From Ruixingdingia sedimenti (GTDB lineage Bacteria; Pseudomonadota; Alphaproteobacteria; Rhodobacterales; Rhodobacteraceae): a stretch of DNA of 64,000 nt. The notes beneath the pieces were generated by a model. It had not been told where the DNA came from. It worked only from the letters and a program-made list of their open reading frames with translations, and searched no databases. The translations under genes and the position numbers were made by a program. Position 1 is the first letter of the stretch. Every line of letters begins with the position of its first letter. Location of the stretch: positions 62,001 through 126,000 of the forward strand of contig NZ_JAVKPH010000002.1 in NCBI RefSeq assembly GCF_031432425.1. The letters run 5' to 3'. Positions 31,900 through 41,669 of the stretch are shown piece after piece.

Positions 31900-32733
31900 T
31901 CAGTCGGCCTTGCCGGCGGTGGTTTCCAGCCCGCGGCCGGGCCGCCACACCGGATCGGGGCGCGACCAGAGCACGGGATCGCGGATCGCGGCCGCCAATG
32001 CCTCTGCCTGGATCGCAAGGAACCTTTTGCCCTTTTCGACGCTGGCGGTGCGCGGGTCGCCCCAGGTGCCGGTGACCGGCGCGCGTTCGGAAAAGGAATA
32101 GAACCGGGAAAAGCCCGCGGGCGATTGCACCGGGGCGGGGGCCTGTTCCATCGCCTCGTCCAGCTTGCCGGTCTTTACCGTATCGCCCGCGATCACCATC
32201 ATGACCGAGGTTTCGCCCTCGCAGGCATGTTTGGGCATGGTGTCGGAATCGAACACCGCCGCGAGCCTCTCGGGCGACAGGAACCAGGGCGTCGTCGCCA
32301 CGATGGGCATGTCATGGGCCACCGCCAGTTCCCGTGTCGCCACCGCCAGCGGATCGACGTTGCCGCCATGGCCGTTGACGATCAGCAGCCGGGCGAACCC
32401 GAGCGCGCGCAGCGACCGCACGATGCTTTCCAGAATGGCGCGATAGGCGGCGTAATCCACGCTGATCGTGCCGCCGAAGGGCAGGTGATGTTCGCTCAGC
32501 CCCAGCCACAGCCCCGGCAGCACCGCCACCGGCACCGGATCGGGCCCCCCCGCCACCAGCCGCGCGGCGGCGACTGCGGCGGCATGGGCGCTGGCGGTAT
32601 CGGTGATGACGGGCAGGTGCGGCCCGTGCTGTTCCAGCGATCCCGCCGGCAGGATGGCCAGCGCGCCGCCCCGTGCGGCGATGGCGCGCAGATCCGGCGC
32701 CGTCATGCGCGCCCATTCGACTTCGATGGTCAT
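31900..32733 (-). CDS. Creatininase-family amidohydrolase
   Basis: The 277-residue metal-dependent hydrolase shows creatininase motifs: ILPAGSLEQHGPHLPVITDT (Glu/His/Asp metal ligands) near 27-46, GLSEHHLPFGGTIS near 78, LLIVNGHGGNVDPL near 120 and HACEGETSVMM near 172. Family members open cyclic amides (creatinine) or cleave formamides, so the true substrate may differ. GAGGAA lies upstream of ATG 32733. It follows the amidase by 11 bases. Confidence 0.93.
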   Translation of the reverse strand: MTIEVEWARMTAPDLRAIAARGGALAILPAGSLEQHGPHLPVITDTASAHAAAVAAARLVAGGPDPVPVAVLPGLWLGLSEHHLPFGGTISVDYAAYRAILESIVRSLRALGFARLLIVNGHGGNVDPLAVATRELAVAHDMPIVATTPWFLSPERLAAVFDSDTMPKHACEGETSVMMVIAGDTVKTGKLDEAMEQAPAPVQSPAGFSRFYSFSERAPVTGTWGDPRTASVEKGKRFLAIQAEALAAAIRDPVLWSRPDPVWRPGRGLETTAGKAD

Positions 32734-32744
32734 CTCGTTCCTCC

Positions 32745-34139
32745 TCAGGCCGCATCCCACAGCGGCCATGGCCGCTGCGCCGGGCGCATCTGTTCGAAGG
32801 CATGCGCCATGCGCAGCACGCCAAGGTCGTCCAGCCGGTGGCCGGTGATCTGCAAGCCGATGGGCAGGCCGGCGCCGGTATAGCCGCAGTTCACCGAAAC
32901 CGCCGGCTGCCCCGACATGTTCATGGAAACGGTGAAGGCGATATGCTCGAACGGGCGCTGCGGGTCGTTGACGGGCGAGGCCCAGTCCGCCGGATAGGTC
33001 GCCGTCGGCGCGACCGGCGACAGCATGAAATCGAGCCCGTCCAGCGCCGCCATCGCCGCATCGCGCATGACGTTCATCTGGTTGAACCCGTGATAGACCT
33101 GCATGCCGGTCAGGCCCCGCGCGGTTTCCGCCCATTGCGTGATATAGGGCAGGATCAGCGCCTGCTTTTCGGCGGGCAGGGCGGAAATCGTGGCCCAGGA
33201 CCGCGCGCGCCAGAATTCGTCCAGCCCGTCGATCATGGCGCGGGTCAGGAAGGGGGCGACGGGCACGATGGTGGCCCCTGCGGCCTCGTAGGCCCGCGCG
33301 GCGGCGGTCACGGCCGCCGTCACCTCGGGCGCGACCTGCTGCCCGAAACCGGCGTCCAGCCACAGGCCGATGCGCAGGCCCTTCACGTCCATGTCCAGAT
33401 CCAGCCAGGGCAGGTGATCGCCCGGCACGTTGGTATTGTCGCGCGCATCGGGCCGCGACAGCACCGACATGAACAGCGCCGTATCCGCCACCGTGCGCGT
33501 CATCGGCCCCGCGACGCGGCCCGCGAAGGGCGGCACCATCGGGATGCGACCATAGGTGGGCTTCAGCCCGACCAGCCCGCACCAGCCTGCCGGCAGCCGG
33601 ATGGACCCGCCGATGTCGGTGCCGATATGCAGCGGCCCATAGCCCGCCGCCGCCGCGGCGCCCGCACCCGCGCTCGACCCGCCGGGGTTGGTCGCCAGAT
33701 CCCAGGGGTTGCGGGCGAGGTCGTGAAAGCTCGACAGGCCCGAGGACAGCATGCCCAGATCCGGCATCGTCGTCTTGCCGAGGATCACCCCGCCCGAGGC
33801 GCGCACATGCGCCGCCGGCGGGTCGTCATGCGCCGATGGCGTCATCGGCAGCGCCGCACAGCCGAGCGGCACCGCGACGCCTTTGGTCGCGATATTGTCC
33901 TTGATCGTCACCGGCACGCCGTCGATGGGCCCGGCGGGTTCGCCCTTGGCCCACCGCGCCTCTGCCGCGCGGGCGGCATCCATCGCGCCCTCCGGGTCCA
34001 GCGCCCACATCGCCTTCAGATGCGGTTCGGACGCCGCGATGCGGGTCAGGACGGCCGCCGTCACCTCGACGGGGGAAAGGCTGCGGTCGCGGTAGGCGGC
34101 GACCAGATCGACGGCGGAAAGATCGGCGAGCGATGACAT
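32745..34139 (-). CDS. Amidase signature-family hydrolase
   Basis: This 464-residue enzyme has the Ser-cisSer-Lys triad: Lys in PVTIKDNIATKG near 76, the GGSSAGAGAAAAAGYGP block near 153 and the nucleophile loop HIGTDIGGSIRLPAGWCGLVG near 172. It hydrolyses a linear amide to acid and ammonia. Start is ATG 34139, 13 bases after the upstream ABC ATPase gene. Together with the creatininase-like and hydantoinase-like enzymes this gives three different C-N bond hydrolases in one operon. Confidence 0.94.
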   Translation of the reverse strand: MSSLADLSAVDLVAAYRDRSLSPVEVTAAVLTRIAASEPHLKAMWALDPEGAMDAARAAEARWAKGEPAGPIDGVPVTIKDNIATKGVAVPLGCAALPMTPSAHDDPPAAHVRASGGVILGKTTMPDLGMLSSGLSSFHDLARNPWDLATNPGGSSAGAGAAAAAGYGPLHIGTDIGGSIRLPAGWCGLVGLKPTYGRIPMVPPFAGRVAGPMTRTVADTALFMSVLSRPDARDNTNVPGDHLPWLDLDMDVKGLRIGLWLDAGFGQQVAPEVTAAVTAAARAYEAAGATIVPVAPFLTRAMIDGLDEFWRARSWATISALPAEKQALILPYITQWAETARGLTGMQVYHGFNQMNVMRDAAMAALDGLDFMLSPVAPTATYPADWASPVNDPQRPFEHIAFTVSMNMSGQPAVSVNCGYTGAGLPIGLQITGHRLDDLGVLRMAHAFEQMRPAQRPWPLWDAA

Positions 34140-34152
34140 GGGCGTATCCGGT

Positions 34153-34994
<842 letters not shown>

Positions 34995-34998
<4 letters not shown>

Positions 34999-35999
34999 GG
35001 CTGCATGGCCTCCTGCCGGGGGTGGAAACAGGCGACGCGGTGGCCGGACGACGCATCGGTCGCGGCCAGGGGCGGCATGGCGGCGCGGCAATCGGCCTGC
35101 ACCCGCGCGCAGCGGTCGGCAAAGCGGCAGCCGGCGGGGCGGTCGGCGGGGTCGGGCACCATCCCGGGGATCGCCTGCAGGCGCGGGCGTCGGCCATCGG
35201 CGCCGCGCCCCGCCCCCCGCGCCAGCAACCCGTAGGGCGAGGCCGCGAACAGCCCGTGCGCATAGGGATGCGCCATGCGCGCGAACACCTCGGCGGTGGG
35301 GCCGGTCTCGACGATGGAACCGGCATACATCACCGCGATGCGGTCGGTCATTTCCGACACTACGCCCAGATCGTGGGTGATCAGCATCAGCGCGATCCCG
35401 GTTTCATCCACCAGTTCGTCCAGCAGGTCGAGGATCTGCGCCTGCACCGTCACGTCCAGCGCGGTGGTGGGTTCGTCCGCGATCAGCAGGTCGGGCTCGC
35501 AGGCCAGCGCCATGGCGATCATCACCCGCTGACGCTGCCCGCCCGAAAGCTGATGCGGATAAAGGCCCAGATCGAACCGGGGCGCGGGCAGGCCCACACG
35601 GTCCAGCAGGCGGCGCGCGACGGCCTCTGCCGCCGCGCGGCTTTCGCCCCGGTGCAGGCGGCGGCCCTCTGCGATCTGGGCGCCGATGGATTTCACCGGG
35701 TTCAGCGCGGTCATCGGTTCCTGAAAGATCATCGCGATCCGCCCGCCGCGCAGGGCGCACATGCGGTCCTCGGGCATCCGGGTCAGATCCTCGCCGTCGA
35801 AGCGCAGGCCGCCAGACAGCACCATCCGGTCGGGCAGCAGCCCCATCACGGCGAGCGAGGTCAGCGACTTGCCCGACCCGCTTTCGCCCACGATCCCCAG
35901 ACGGTCGCCGCGGTTCAGCGTCAGCGATACCCCCGACAGCAGGTCCACCCCCCCGGGCAGCGCGACGCTCAGCCCGTCGATGTCCAGCAGCGCGCTCAT
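34995..35999 (-). CDS. Peptide-type ABC transporter ATPase (DppD/OppD-like)
   Basis: The 334-residue ATPase has Walker A GESGSGKSLTS near 41, Q-loop FQEPMTALNPV near 91, signature LSGGQRQRVMIAMAL near 155, Walker B DLLIADEPTTALD near 175 and ITHDLGVV. The C-terminal oligopeptide/dipeptide domain holds the Cys-rich CRFADRCARVQADC segment that binds an iron-sulfur cluster or metal in homologues. It is coupled by ATGA to the genes on both sides. Confidence 0.95.
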
Positions 36000-36835
36000 C
36001 TCTGCCGCCTCACGCGGGGGTCGAGCACGTCGCGCAACCCGTCGCCCAGAAGGTTCAGCCCCAGAACCGCCAGCGTGATCGCAAGGCCGGGAAAGATCGC
36101 CAGCCACGGCGCGTCGTAGATATAGGTCTGCGCATCGTTCAGCATCTTGCCCCAGCTCGGCTGCGGCGGCTGCGTGCCCAGACCGACATAGGACAGCCCC
36201 GCCTCTGCCACGATGGCCAGCGCGAACTGGATCGTCGCCTGCACCACCAGCACATGGTTGATGTTGGGCAGGATATGCGACAGCGTGATCGCCACGTCCG
36301 ACCGCCCGGCACAGCGCGCCGCCCGCACGAAATCGCGCGACCACAGGCCCAGGGATGCGCCGCGCGTGATGCGGGCAAAGACGGGCACGTTGAAGATGCC
36401 GATGGCGATCATGGCGTTGATCGCGCCGGGGCCGAAGATCGCGGTGATGATCACCGCCGTCAGCAACGCCGGAAAGGCGAAGGCCAGATCGTTCATCCGC
36501 ATGATGAGCCCGTCGATGACGCCCCCCCGCGCCGCCGCCAGCGCCCCCAGAGGCACGCCCGCGCCCATGCCCACCGCCACCGCCACGATCGACACCGACA
36601 GCGAATTCCACGCCCCCGTCATCACCATCGAGAACACGTCGCGCCCGAAGGCGTCGGTGCCGAAGAGATGCCTGGCCGAAGGCGCCTGCATCTTGCTGAG
36701 GATGTTGAGCCCGGTCGGCGAATGCGGCGTCCACACGAAAGAAACCAGCGCCATCGCCACCATCAGCCCGGTGATCGCAAGGCCGATCATCAGGTTGCGG
36801 CTGCTGCGCACCGAACGGAAGGTGGCGGCGATCAT
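35996..36835 (-). CDS. Peptide-type ABC transporter permease (DppC-like)
   Basis: This 279-residue inner-membrane permease has an N-terminal helix (LMIGLAITGLMVAMALVSFV), then HLFGTDAFGRDVFSMVMTGA typical of DppC, five more helices, and the EAA-type coupling loop around DFVRAARCAGRSDVAITLSHILP. It ends with GDGLRDVLDPRVR. ATGA overlaps join it to the DppB-like and DppD-like genes. Confidence 0.95.
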   Translation of the reverse strand: MIAATFRSVRSSRNLMIGLAITGLMVAMALVSFVWTPHSPTGLNILSKMQAPSARHLFGTDAFGRDVFSMVMTGAWNSLSVSIVAVAVGMGAGVPLGALAAARGGVIDGLIMRMNDLAFAFPALLTAVIITAIFGPGAINAMIAIGIFNVPVFARITRGASLGLWSRDFVRAARCAGRSDVAITLSHILPNINHVLVVQATIQFALAIVAEAGLSYVGLGTQPPQPSWGKMLNDAQTYIYDAPWLAIFPGLAITLAVLGLNLLGDGLRDVLDPRVRRQR

Positions 36836-37785
36836 CGCGCGCCCCCCGTGGACAGGCGCGGATCCAGCCAGCCATAGGCCAGATCGACAAGGAAGTTCAC
36901 CACGATCACGCTGGCCGCCAGCAGCGTGACCAGCGATTGCACGGTGATCAGGTCGCGTTGGGCGATGGACTGGAACACCAGCCGCCCGACGCCGGGCAGG
37001 TTGAAGACGTTCTCGATGATGATCGTCCCCGCCATCAGGAAGGAAAATTGCAGCCCGATGATGGTGATCACCGGGATCAGCGCGTTGGGCGTCGCATGCA
37101 GCCACAGGGTGGCGCGGCGGCTCAGGCCCTTGGCGCGGGCGGTGCGCACGAAATCCTCGCCCAAAGCCTCGATCACCGCCGACCGCGTGACGCGCGCGAG
37201 GATCGCCGCCAGCGGCAGGCCGAGCGCCAGCGCGGGCAGGATCAGCGACCGGATGCCGGGCCAGAGACCGTTTTCCCACCCCGCGAAACCCGAGGCCGGA
37301 AACCAGCGCAGTTCCAGCGCGAAGAGAAGGATCAGCAGCAGGCCGAGCCAGAAGTTCGGCACCGCCACCGCGACCTGCGCGATCCCCATGCTGGCGGTAT
37401 CGCCCGCCCGCCCGCGGTTCGCCGCCGCATAGACCCCGACCGGCAGCGCCACGCCGACCGATATCGCCATCGCCATCAGCGCCAGCGGCAGCGAGACCAT
37501 GACCCGCGGCCCGAGCAGTTCGGCGATGGGCACGGAATAGGTGTAGCTGGTGCCGAAATCGCCCACCGCAAAGCCGCCGATCCAGCTTAGATACCGCGTC
37601 AGCAGGGGCTCATCGAGGCCCATCTGCCTGCGCAGCGCGGCCAGCGTCTCGGGTTGGGCATTGACCCCCAGCATGACCGCTGCCGGATCGCCCGGCAGCA
37701 GTTGCATCAGCAGGAACACGACGACCGATGCGGCAAGCGTGGTCAACACCAGCGACAGGATGCGCCCTGAAACGTATGCAGCCAT
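36832..37785 (-). CDS. Peptide-type ABC transporter permease (DppB-like)
   Basis: The 317-residue permease starts ILSLVLTTLAASVVVFLLMQ followed by PGDPAAVMLG, the DppB hallmark. It has a periplasmic loop before helix 2, the EAA loop EDFVRTARAKGLSRRATLWLH near 210 and the C-terminal LAYGWLDPRL. It follows the binding-protein gene by 25 bases in the same direction. Confidence 0.95.
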   Translation of the reverse strand: MAAYVSGRILSLVLTTLAASVVVFLLMQLLPGDPAAVMLGVNAQPETLAALRRQMGLDEPLLTRYLSWIGGFAVGDFGTSYTYSVPIAELLGPRVMVSLPLALMAMAISVGVALPVGVYAAANRGRAGDTASMGIAQVAVAVPNFWLGLLLILLFALELRWFPASGFAGWENGLWPGIRSLILPALALGLPLAAILARVTRSAVIEALGEDFVRTARAKGLSRRATLWLHATPNALIPVITIIGLQFSFLMAGTIIIENVFNLPGVGRLVFQSIAQRDLITVQSLVTLLAASVIVVNFLVDLAYGWLDPRLSTGGAR

Positions 37786-37810
37786 GGTGTCGACCCCCGC
37801 CCCCGCGCCG

Positions 37811-39286
37811 TCAGTTCGTCCAGCGGACCTGCGTCAGGTCGTTCGCAGGCAGCGGCAGGTTCTTCCACAGACCTTCCAGTTTCGCGTTCCAGACGCCGAT
37901 CTTGGGCAGGGCGTAAAGAAAGACGTTCGGCGCGTCCTGCGCCAGTTTCGTCTGCAACTGGCCGATCAGGTCGAGCCGCTCGGCCTCGTCCGTCGCCTCG
38001 GTATAGGCCTTGTAGAGCGCCTTGTACTCGGGGCTGTCGTAGTTGAAGTAGTACTTGTCGCGGGCGTAGATATCCAGATCGCGCGCCTCGGTATGGCCGA
38101 TGATCGTCGCCTCGTAATCCGCGTTGGTGAAGACCTGTTCCAGCCACTGCGGGAATTCGATCGGCACGAGGTTCACGTTCAGCCCGACCTCGGCCAGCAT
38201 CGCCGCGATCACCTCGCCCCCGCGGCGCGAATAGGCCGGCGGCGGCAGCGTCATGGTGAAGGACGTGCCCGGCGCGATCCCGGCCTCGGCCAGCAGGGCG
38301 CGGGCTTTTTCGGGATCGTAGGGATAGGTGCCGGTCAGGTCGATGTAACCCGGATCGACGGGGGTGTAGTGCGAGCCCACAGGCACGCCATGGCCGGACG
38401 AGATCGCCTCGATCACCACATTGCGGTCGATGGCATGGGTCAGCGCCTGGCGGAAGCGCGGGTCGCTGAACGGCGCGCGGGCATTGTTCAGCGACATGAC
38501 CACCTTGCCGGCGGTGGTGCCCACCTCGACATGCAGGTTCTGGTCGTCGCGGAAGCGGTTCAGCAGTTCGGGCGCCTGGAATTCGGCGAAGACGTCGATG
38601 TCGCCGGCCAGAACGGCGGCCGCCGCGGCCGAGGGATCCTGGATGAACTTGATCGTCACCTTGTCCACCCCGGCGGGCGTGCCCCAGTAGTCGGGGTTCT
38701 TTTCCATCTCCACCCGGTCGCCCTGCACCCAGCGGGTGAACCTGAACGGGCCGGTGCCGACGGGGTTGGTCTTGTTCGTCGCCGCGCTGTCGGGATGCAC
38801 CATCACCGCATCGCCCCAGGCCATGCCGAAGAGGAAGGTCGACGAGGGGCGGTTCAGCGTGACCACCGCGGTCAGCGGGTCGGGGCATTCGGTGCTGGCG
38901 ATGGGCGCGAACAGGCCCTTCTGGGCGTTGGTCGACTCGGGCGCCACCGCGCGTTCGTAGGAGAACTTGACCACCGAACAGTCGAAAGCCGCGCCATCGT
39001 GGAACTTGACGCCGTTGCGCAGCTTGAAGGTATAGGTCAGCGCGTCGTCCGACACCGTCCAGCTTTCGGCGAGGCCGGGCACGATGTCGCCGTTTTCCAC
39101 GATGCGGACGAGGCCCTCGAACAGGTTCGAATAGGTCACGCGGCGGATGGCCGAGGCGGCCGCCACGGTCGGGTCGAGGCCCGGCGGTTCCAGCGCCTCG
39201 CCGACGGTCAGCGATGTCTGGGCCTGCCCGGCGGCGGTGCCGAGCGCAAGGACGCCCGCAAGGCAGGGCGCGATGATCCGGTGCAT
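37811..39286 (-). CDS. ABC transporter substrate-binding protein, family 5
   Basis: This 491-residue secreted solute-binding protein carries a signal peptide of about 22 residues (IIAPCLAGVLALGTAAGQAQ). SBP_bac_5 features follow: EPPGLDPTVAAASAIRRVTY, YTFKLRNGVKFHDGAAFD, GTGPFRFTRWVQGDRVEMEK, RQALTHAIDRNVVIEAI and YDPEKARALLAEAG. AAGGAG precedes ATG 39286. It is the first gene of the operon and so probably sets the cargo, a peptide-, amide- or lactam-like compound. Confidence 0.95.
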   Translation of the reverse strand: MHRIIAPCLAGVLALGTAAGQAQTSLTVGEALEPPGLDPTVAAASAIRRVTYSNLFEGLVRIVENGDIVPGLAESWTVSDDALTYTFKLRNGVKFHDGAAFDCSVVKFSYERAVAPESTNAQKGLFAPIASTECPDPLTAVVTLNRPSSTFLFGMAWGDAVMVHPDSAATNKTNPVGTGPFRFTRWVQGDRVEMEKNPDYWGTPAGVDKVTIKFIQDPSAAAAAVLAGDIDVFAEFQAPELLNRFRDDQNLHVEVGTTAGKVVMSLNNARAPFSDPRFRQALTHAIDRNVVIEAISSGHGVPVGSHYTPVDPGYIDLTGTYPYDPEKARALLAEAGIAPGTSFTMTLPPPAYSRRGGEVIAAMLAEVGLNVNLVPIEFPQWLEQVFTNADYEATIIGHTEARDLDIYARDKYYFNYDSPEYKALYKAYTEATDEAERLDLIGQLQTKLAQDAPNVFLYALPKIGVWNAKLEGLWKNLPLPANDLTQVRWTN

Positions 39287-39530
39287 TCTACAATCTCCTT
39301 GTCCGTGGCGGACCTGCGGCAGGGATCTGGCGCGCGGTCCGGGTGGCGTTGTCAGGGGCGAAGGCCGGAATGCGGACCGAAACCCGCAGGCGTGGGCCGC
39401 AGAAGGCCGGGCGCGGCGATGGCCGCCGTGGGCCGGGTGCAAACCAGGATCATGCCTTCCTCGCTGTCGGTACGGGACCCGGGCCGTTCGCCCGTTCTGA
39501 CGCGGGACCGGGGCCGGGATCCTGAGCGCG
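39287..39530. other. Long leader upstream of the binding-protein gene
   Basis: No gene is supported in these ~245 bases between the promoter candidate and the binding-protein start. If the promoter is right, this is a long 5' leader. No recognisable riboswitch was seen. Confidence 0.4.
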
Positions 39531-39531
39531 A

Positions 39532-39576
39532 ACCTGTGATCCTGCCGCAAAGTTGTCAAGTAAATTTATGACTTTG
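39532..39576 (-). promoter_or_regulatory. AT-rich promoter/operator island upstream of the binding-protein gene
   Basis: On the minus strand a consensus -35 TTGACA (39555-39560) stands 17 bases from CAGGTT (39531-39536), a poor -10. The same spot carries AAAGT...ACTTT (39550-39576) around an AAATTT core, a dyad-like element that could bind the GntR-family regulator. The distance to the start codon is about 250 bases. Confidence 0.35.
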
Positions 39577-39695
39577 CCGGTTGGCCGGGACGGGGCGGTA
39601 GCGCATGCGGGCGAGGCCCGGCAGAGTGCCGGTATTTCAAGGCATTGATCCTGTAGGGATTTCTTCCTCCCTGCCGCGCCCGGATGTGCCGGCCG

Positions 39696-39949
39696 GCATT
39701 CGCACCGCCGTTCTGACTGGCGAAGGCGCGTGCCTTCGCCATGGGCTAACCTTTCCGCTGCCCCGGCCGGGGGCCCAAAGCCCCCGGCCAGCGCCCGCCC
39801 CGCCCATGGCGGGCGCTTCTCGCCCGCCGGGGCAGGCGCTGGCCTGTCGGTTTTAGGGCGTCACGGTTTCCAATGGCACCGCCGCGCGACGGGCGGGGGA
39901 AACGCAATGCGTTTCCTTATCCCGCCCGGTCCGGCCGCAGGGCGAATGC
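39696..39949 (+). repeat. MITE-like palindromic element, copy D
   Basis: Hairpin 1 lies at 39718-39741, hairpin 2 and the nested structure follow, and hairpin 4 ends at 39927. Short end repeats GCATTCGC (39696-39703) and GCGAATGC (39942-39949) are exact complements and correspond to the inner part of the copy A terminal repeats. It ends 87 bases (hairpin 4) from the lpd stop. Confidence 0.82.
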
Positions 39950-40013
39950 AGATCCACCGCGGCGCGGAAAGGATGCCCGTTGCCTTCCGCGGCCCAACAA
40001 CATCCGCCCGCCG

Positions 40014-41660
40014 CTAAAGATCCGTCACCGTCCCCTCGAACACCTCCGCGGCAAGGCCGAGCGTTTCCGACAGCGTGGGATGCGGGTGGATGGTCAGCGA
40101 CAGATCCTCCGCCACCGCGCCCATCTCGATCGCCAGCACGGCTTCGGCGATCAGCTCGCCCGCGTTCGGCCCGCAGATGCCCGCGCCGAGGACACGCCCC
40201 GTATCGGGATCGAACAGCAGCTTCGTCACCCCCGCATCGCGCCCCATCGACAGCGCCCGGCCCGAGGCCGCCCAGGGAAAGGCCCCCTTCCTCACGGCAA
40301 TTCCCTGCGCGCGGGCCTGCGTTTCCGTCAGCCCGGCCCAGGCGACCTCGGGGTCGGTATAGGCGACGGCGGGGATCACACGCGCGTCGAAGGCCGTCTT
40401 GTGGCCACAGGCGGCCTCGGCGGCGACCTTGCCTTCGTGCACCGCCTTGTGCGCCAGCATCGGCTGGCCCACCACATCGCCGATGGCGAAGATATGGGCC
40501 AGGTTGGTGCGCATCTGCCGGTCCACGGGGATGAAACCGCGGTCGTCCACCGCCACGCCCGCCGCGCCCGGGTCCACCTCCGCGCCATTGGGGCGGCGGC
40601 CCACGGCGGCCAGCACGCGGTCGAACACGGCGTCCTGCGGGCCATCGGGGCCGTCGAAGGCGACGCGCAGACCCTCGGCGCCCGGAGTCACGCCGGTCAC
40701 GCGGGTGGACAGCAGGATGCGGTCATAGCGCGCGGCGATGCGGGCCATCAGGGGGGCCACGATGTCGCGGTCGGCGCCGGGGATGATCTGGTCCGTCATC
40801 TCGACCACCGTGACCCGGCTTCCGAGCGCATGATAGACCTGCGCCATTTCCAGCCCGATGATCCCGCCGCCAAGCACCAGCAGCCGGGCGGGCACATCCG
40901 CCAGATCCAGCGCGCCGGTGCTGTCCATGATGCGGGGATCGTCGGGCAGGAAGGGCAGGCGGAAGGGTTCCGACCCGGTGGCGACGACGGCCTGCGCGAA
41001 GGCGATGGTCTGGCCCTCCACCGCCACCGTGTGCGGCCCGGTAAAGCGGGCGGTGCCGCGCACCACTTGCACCTTGCGCCTGCGGGCCAGCGCCGCCAGC
41101 CCCCCGGTCAGCCGCCCGACCACGCCGGCCTTGTAGCCCCGGATCCCGTCCAGATCCACCTGCGGCGCGCCGAAACTCAGGCCATGGGCGCCCATGTCGG
41201 CGGCATCCTCGATCACCTTCGCCACATGCAAAAGCGCCTTCGAGGGGATGCAGCCCACGTTCAGGCACACCCCGCCGAGTGTTTCGCCCCGGTCCACCAG
41301 CACCACCTGCCGGCCCAGGTCCGCGGCGCGGAAGGCGGCCGTATAGCCGCCGGGGCCGCCGCCGATCACCAGCAGGTCGGCCTGCATCGCGCCCTCGGGC
41401 GGCGGGGCGGCGGCGGGGGCGGCTTCGGCGCCATCCAGCACCATCACCACATCGCCCCGGCTCACCCGGTCGCCAGGGCGCACCAGAACCTCGGCCACCA
41501 CGCCCGCCCGGGGGGCGGGCACGTCCAGGGTCGCCTTGTCGCTTTCCAGCATCAGGATCGGCGTGTCCGCCGTCACCCGGTCGCCGGGGCGCACCAGGAC
41601 CTCGACCACCGGCACATCGGAAAAGCTTCCGATGTCAGGGATTTCGACGTCGATCTTCAT
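40014..41660 (-). CDS. lpdA: Dihydrolipoamide dehydrogenase with N-terminal lipoyl domain (PDH E3)
   Basis: This 548-residue protein has a lipoyl domain at residues 1-80 (lysine in MLESDKATLDVPA near 43) and a short linker. A full flavoprotein disulfide reductase follows: FAD loop VIGGGPGGYTAAFRA near 98, redox pair GGVCLNVGCIPSKALL near 128, NAD loop VLGGGIIGLEMAQVY, IFAIGDVVGQPMLAH and C-terminal HPHPTLSE. Fused lipoyl E3s accompany AceE/AceF-type pyruvate dehydrogenases. It starts 9 bases after aceF. Confidence 0.96.
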   Translation of the reverse strand: MKIDVEIPDIGSFSDVPVVEVLVRPGDRVTADTPILMLESDKATLDVPAPRAGVVAEVLVRPGDRVSRGDVVMVLDGAEAAPAAAPPPEGAMQADLLVIGGGPGGYTAAFRAADLGRQVVLVDRGETLGGVCLNVGCIPSKALLHVAKVIEDAADMGAHGLSFGAPQVDLDGIRGYKAGVVGRLTGGLAALARRRKVQVVRGTARFTGPHTVAVEGQTIAFAQAVVATGSEPFRLPFLPDDPRIMDSTGALDLADVPARLLVLGGGIIGLEMAQVYHALGSRVTVVEMTDQIIPGADRDIVAPLMARIAARYDRILLSTRVTGVTPGAEGLRVAFDGPDGPQDAVFDRVLAAVGRRPNGAEVDPGAAGVAVDDRGFIPVDRQMRTNLAHIFAIGDVVGQPMLAHKAVHEGKVAAEAACGHKTAFDARVIPAVAYTDPEVAWAGLTETQARAQGIAVRKGAFPWAASGRALSMGRDAGVTKLLFDPDTGRVLGAGICGPNAGELIAEAVLAIEMGAVAEDLSLTIHPHPTLSETLGLAAEVFEGTVTDL

Positions 41661-41669
41661 GCATCACCT

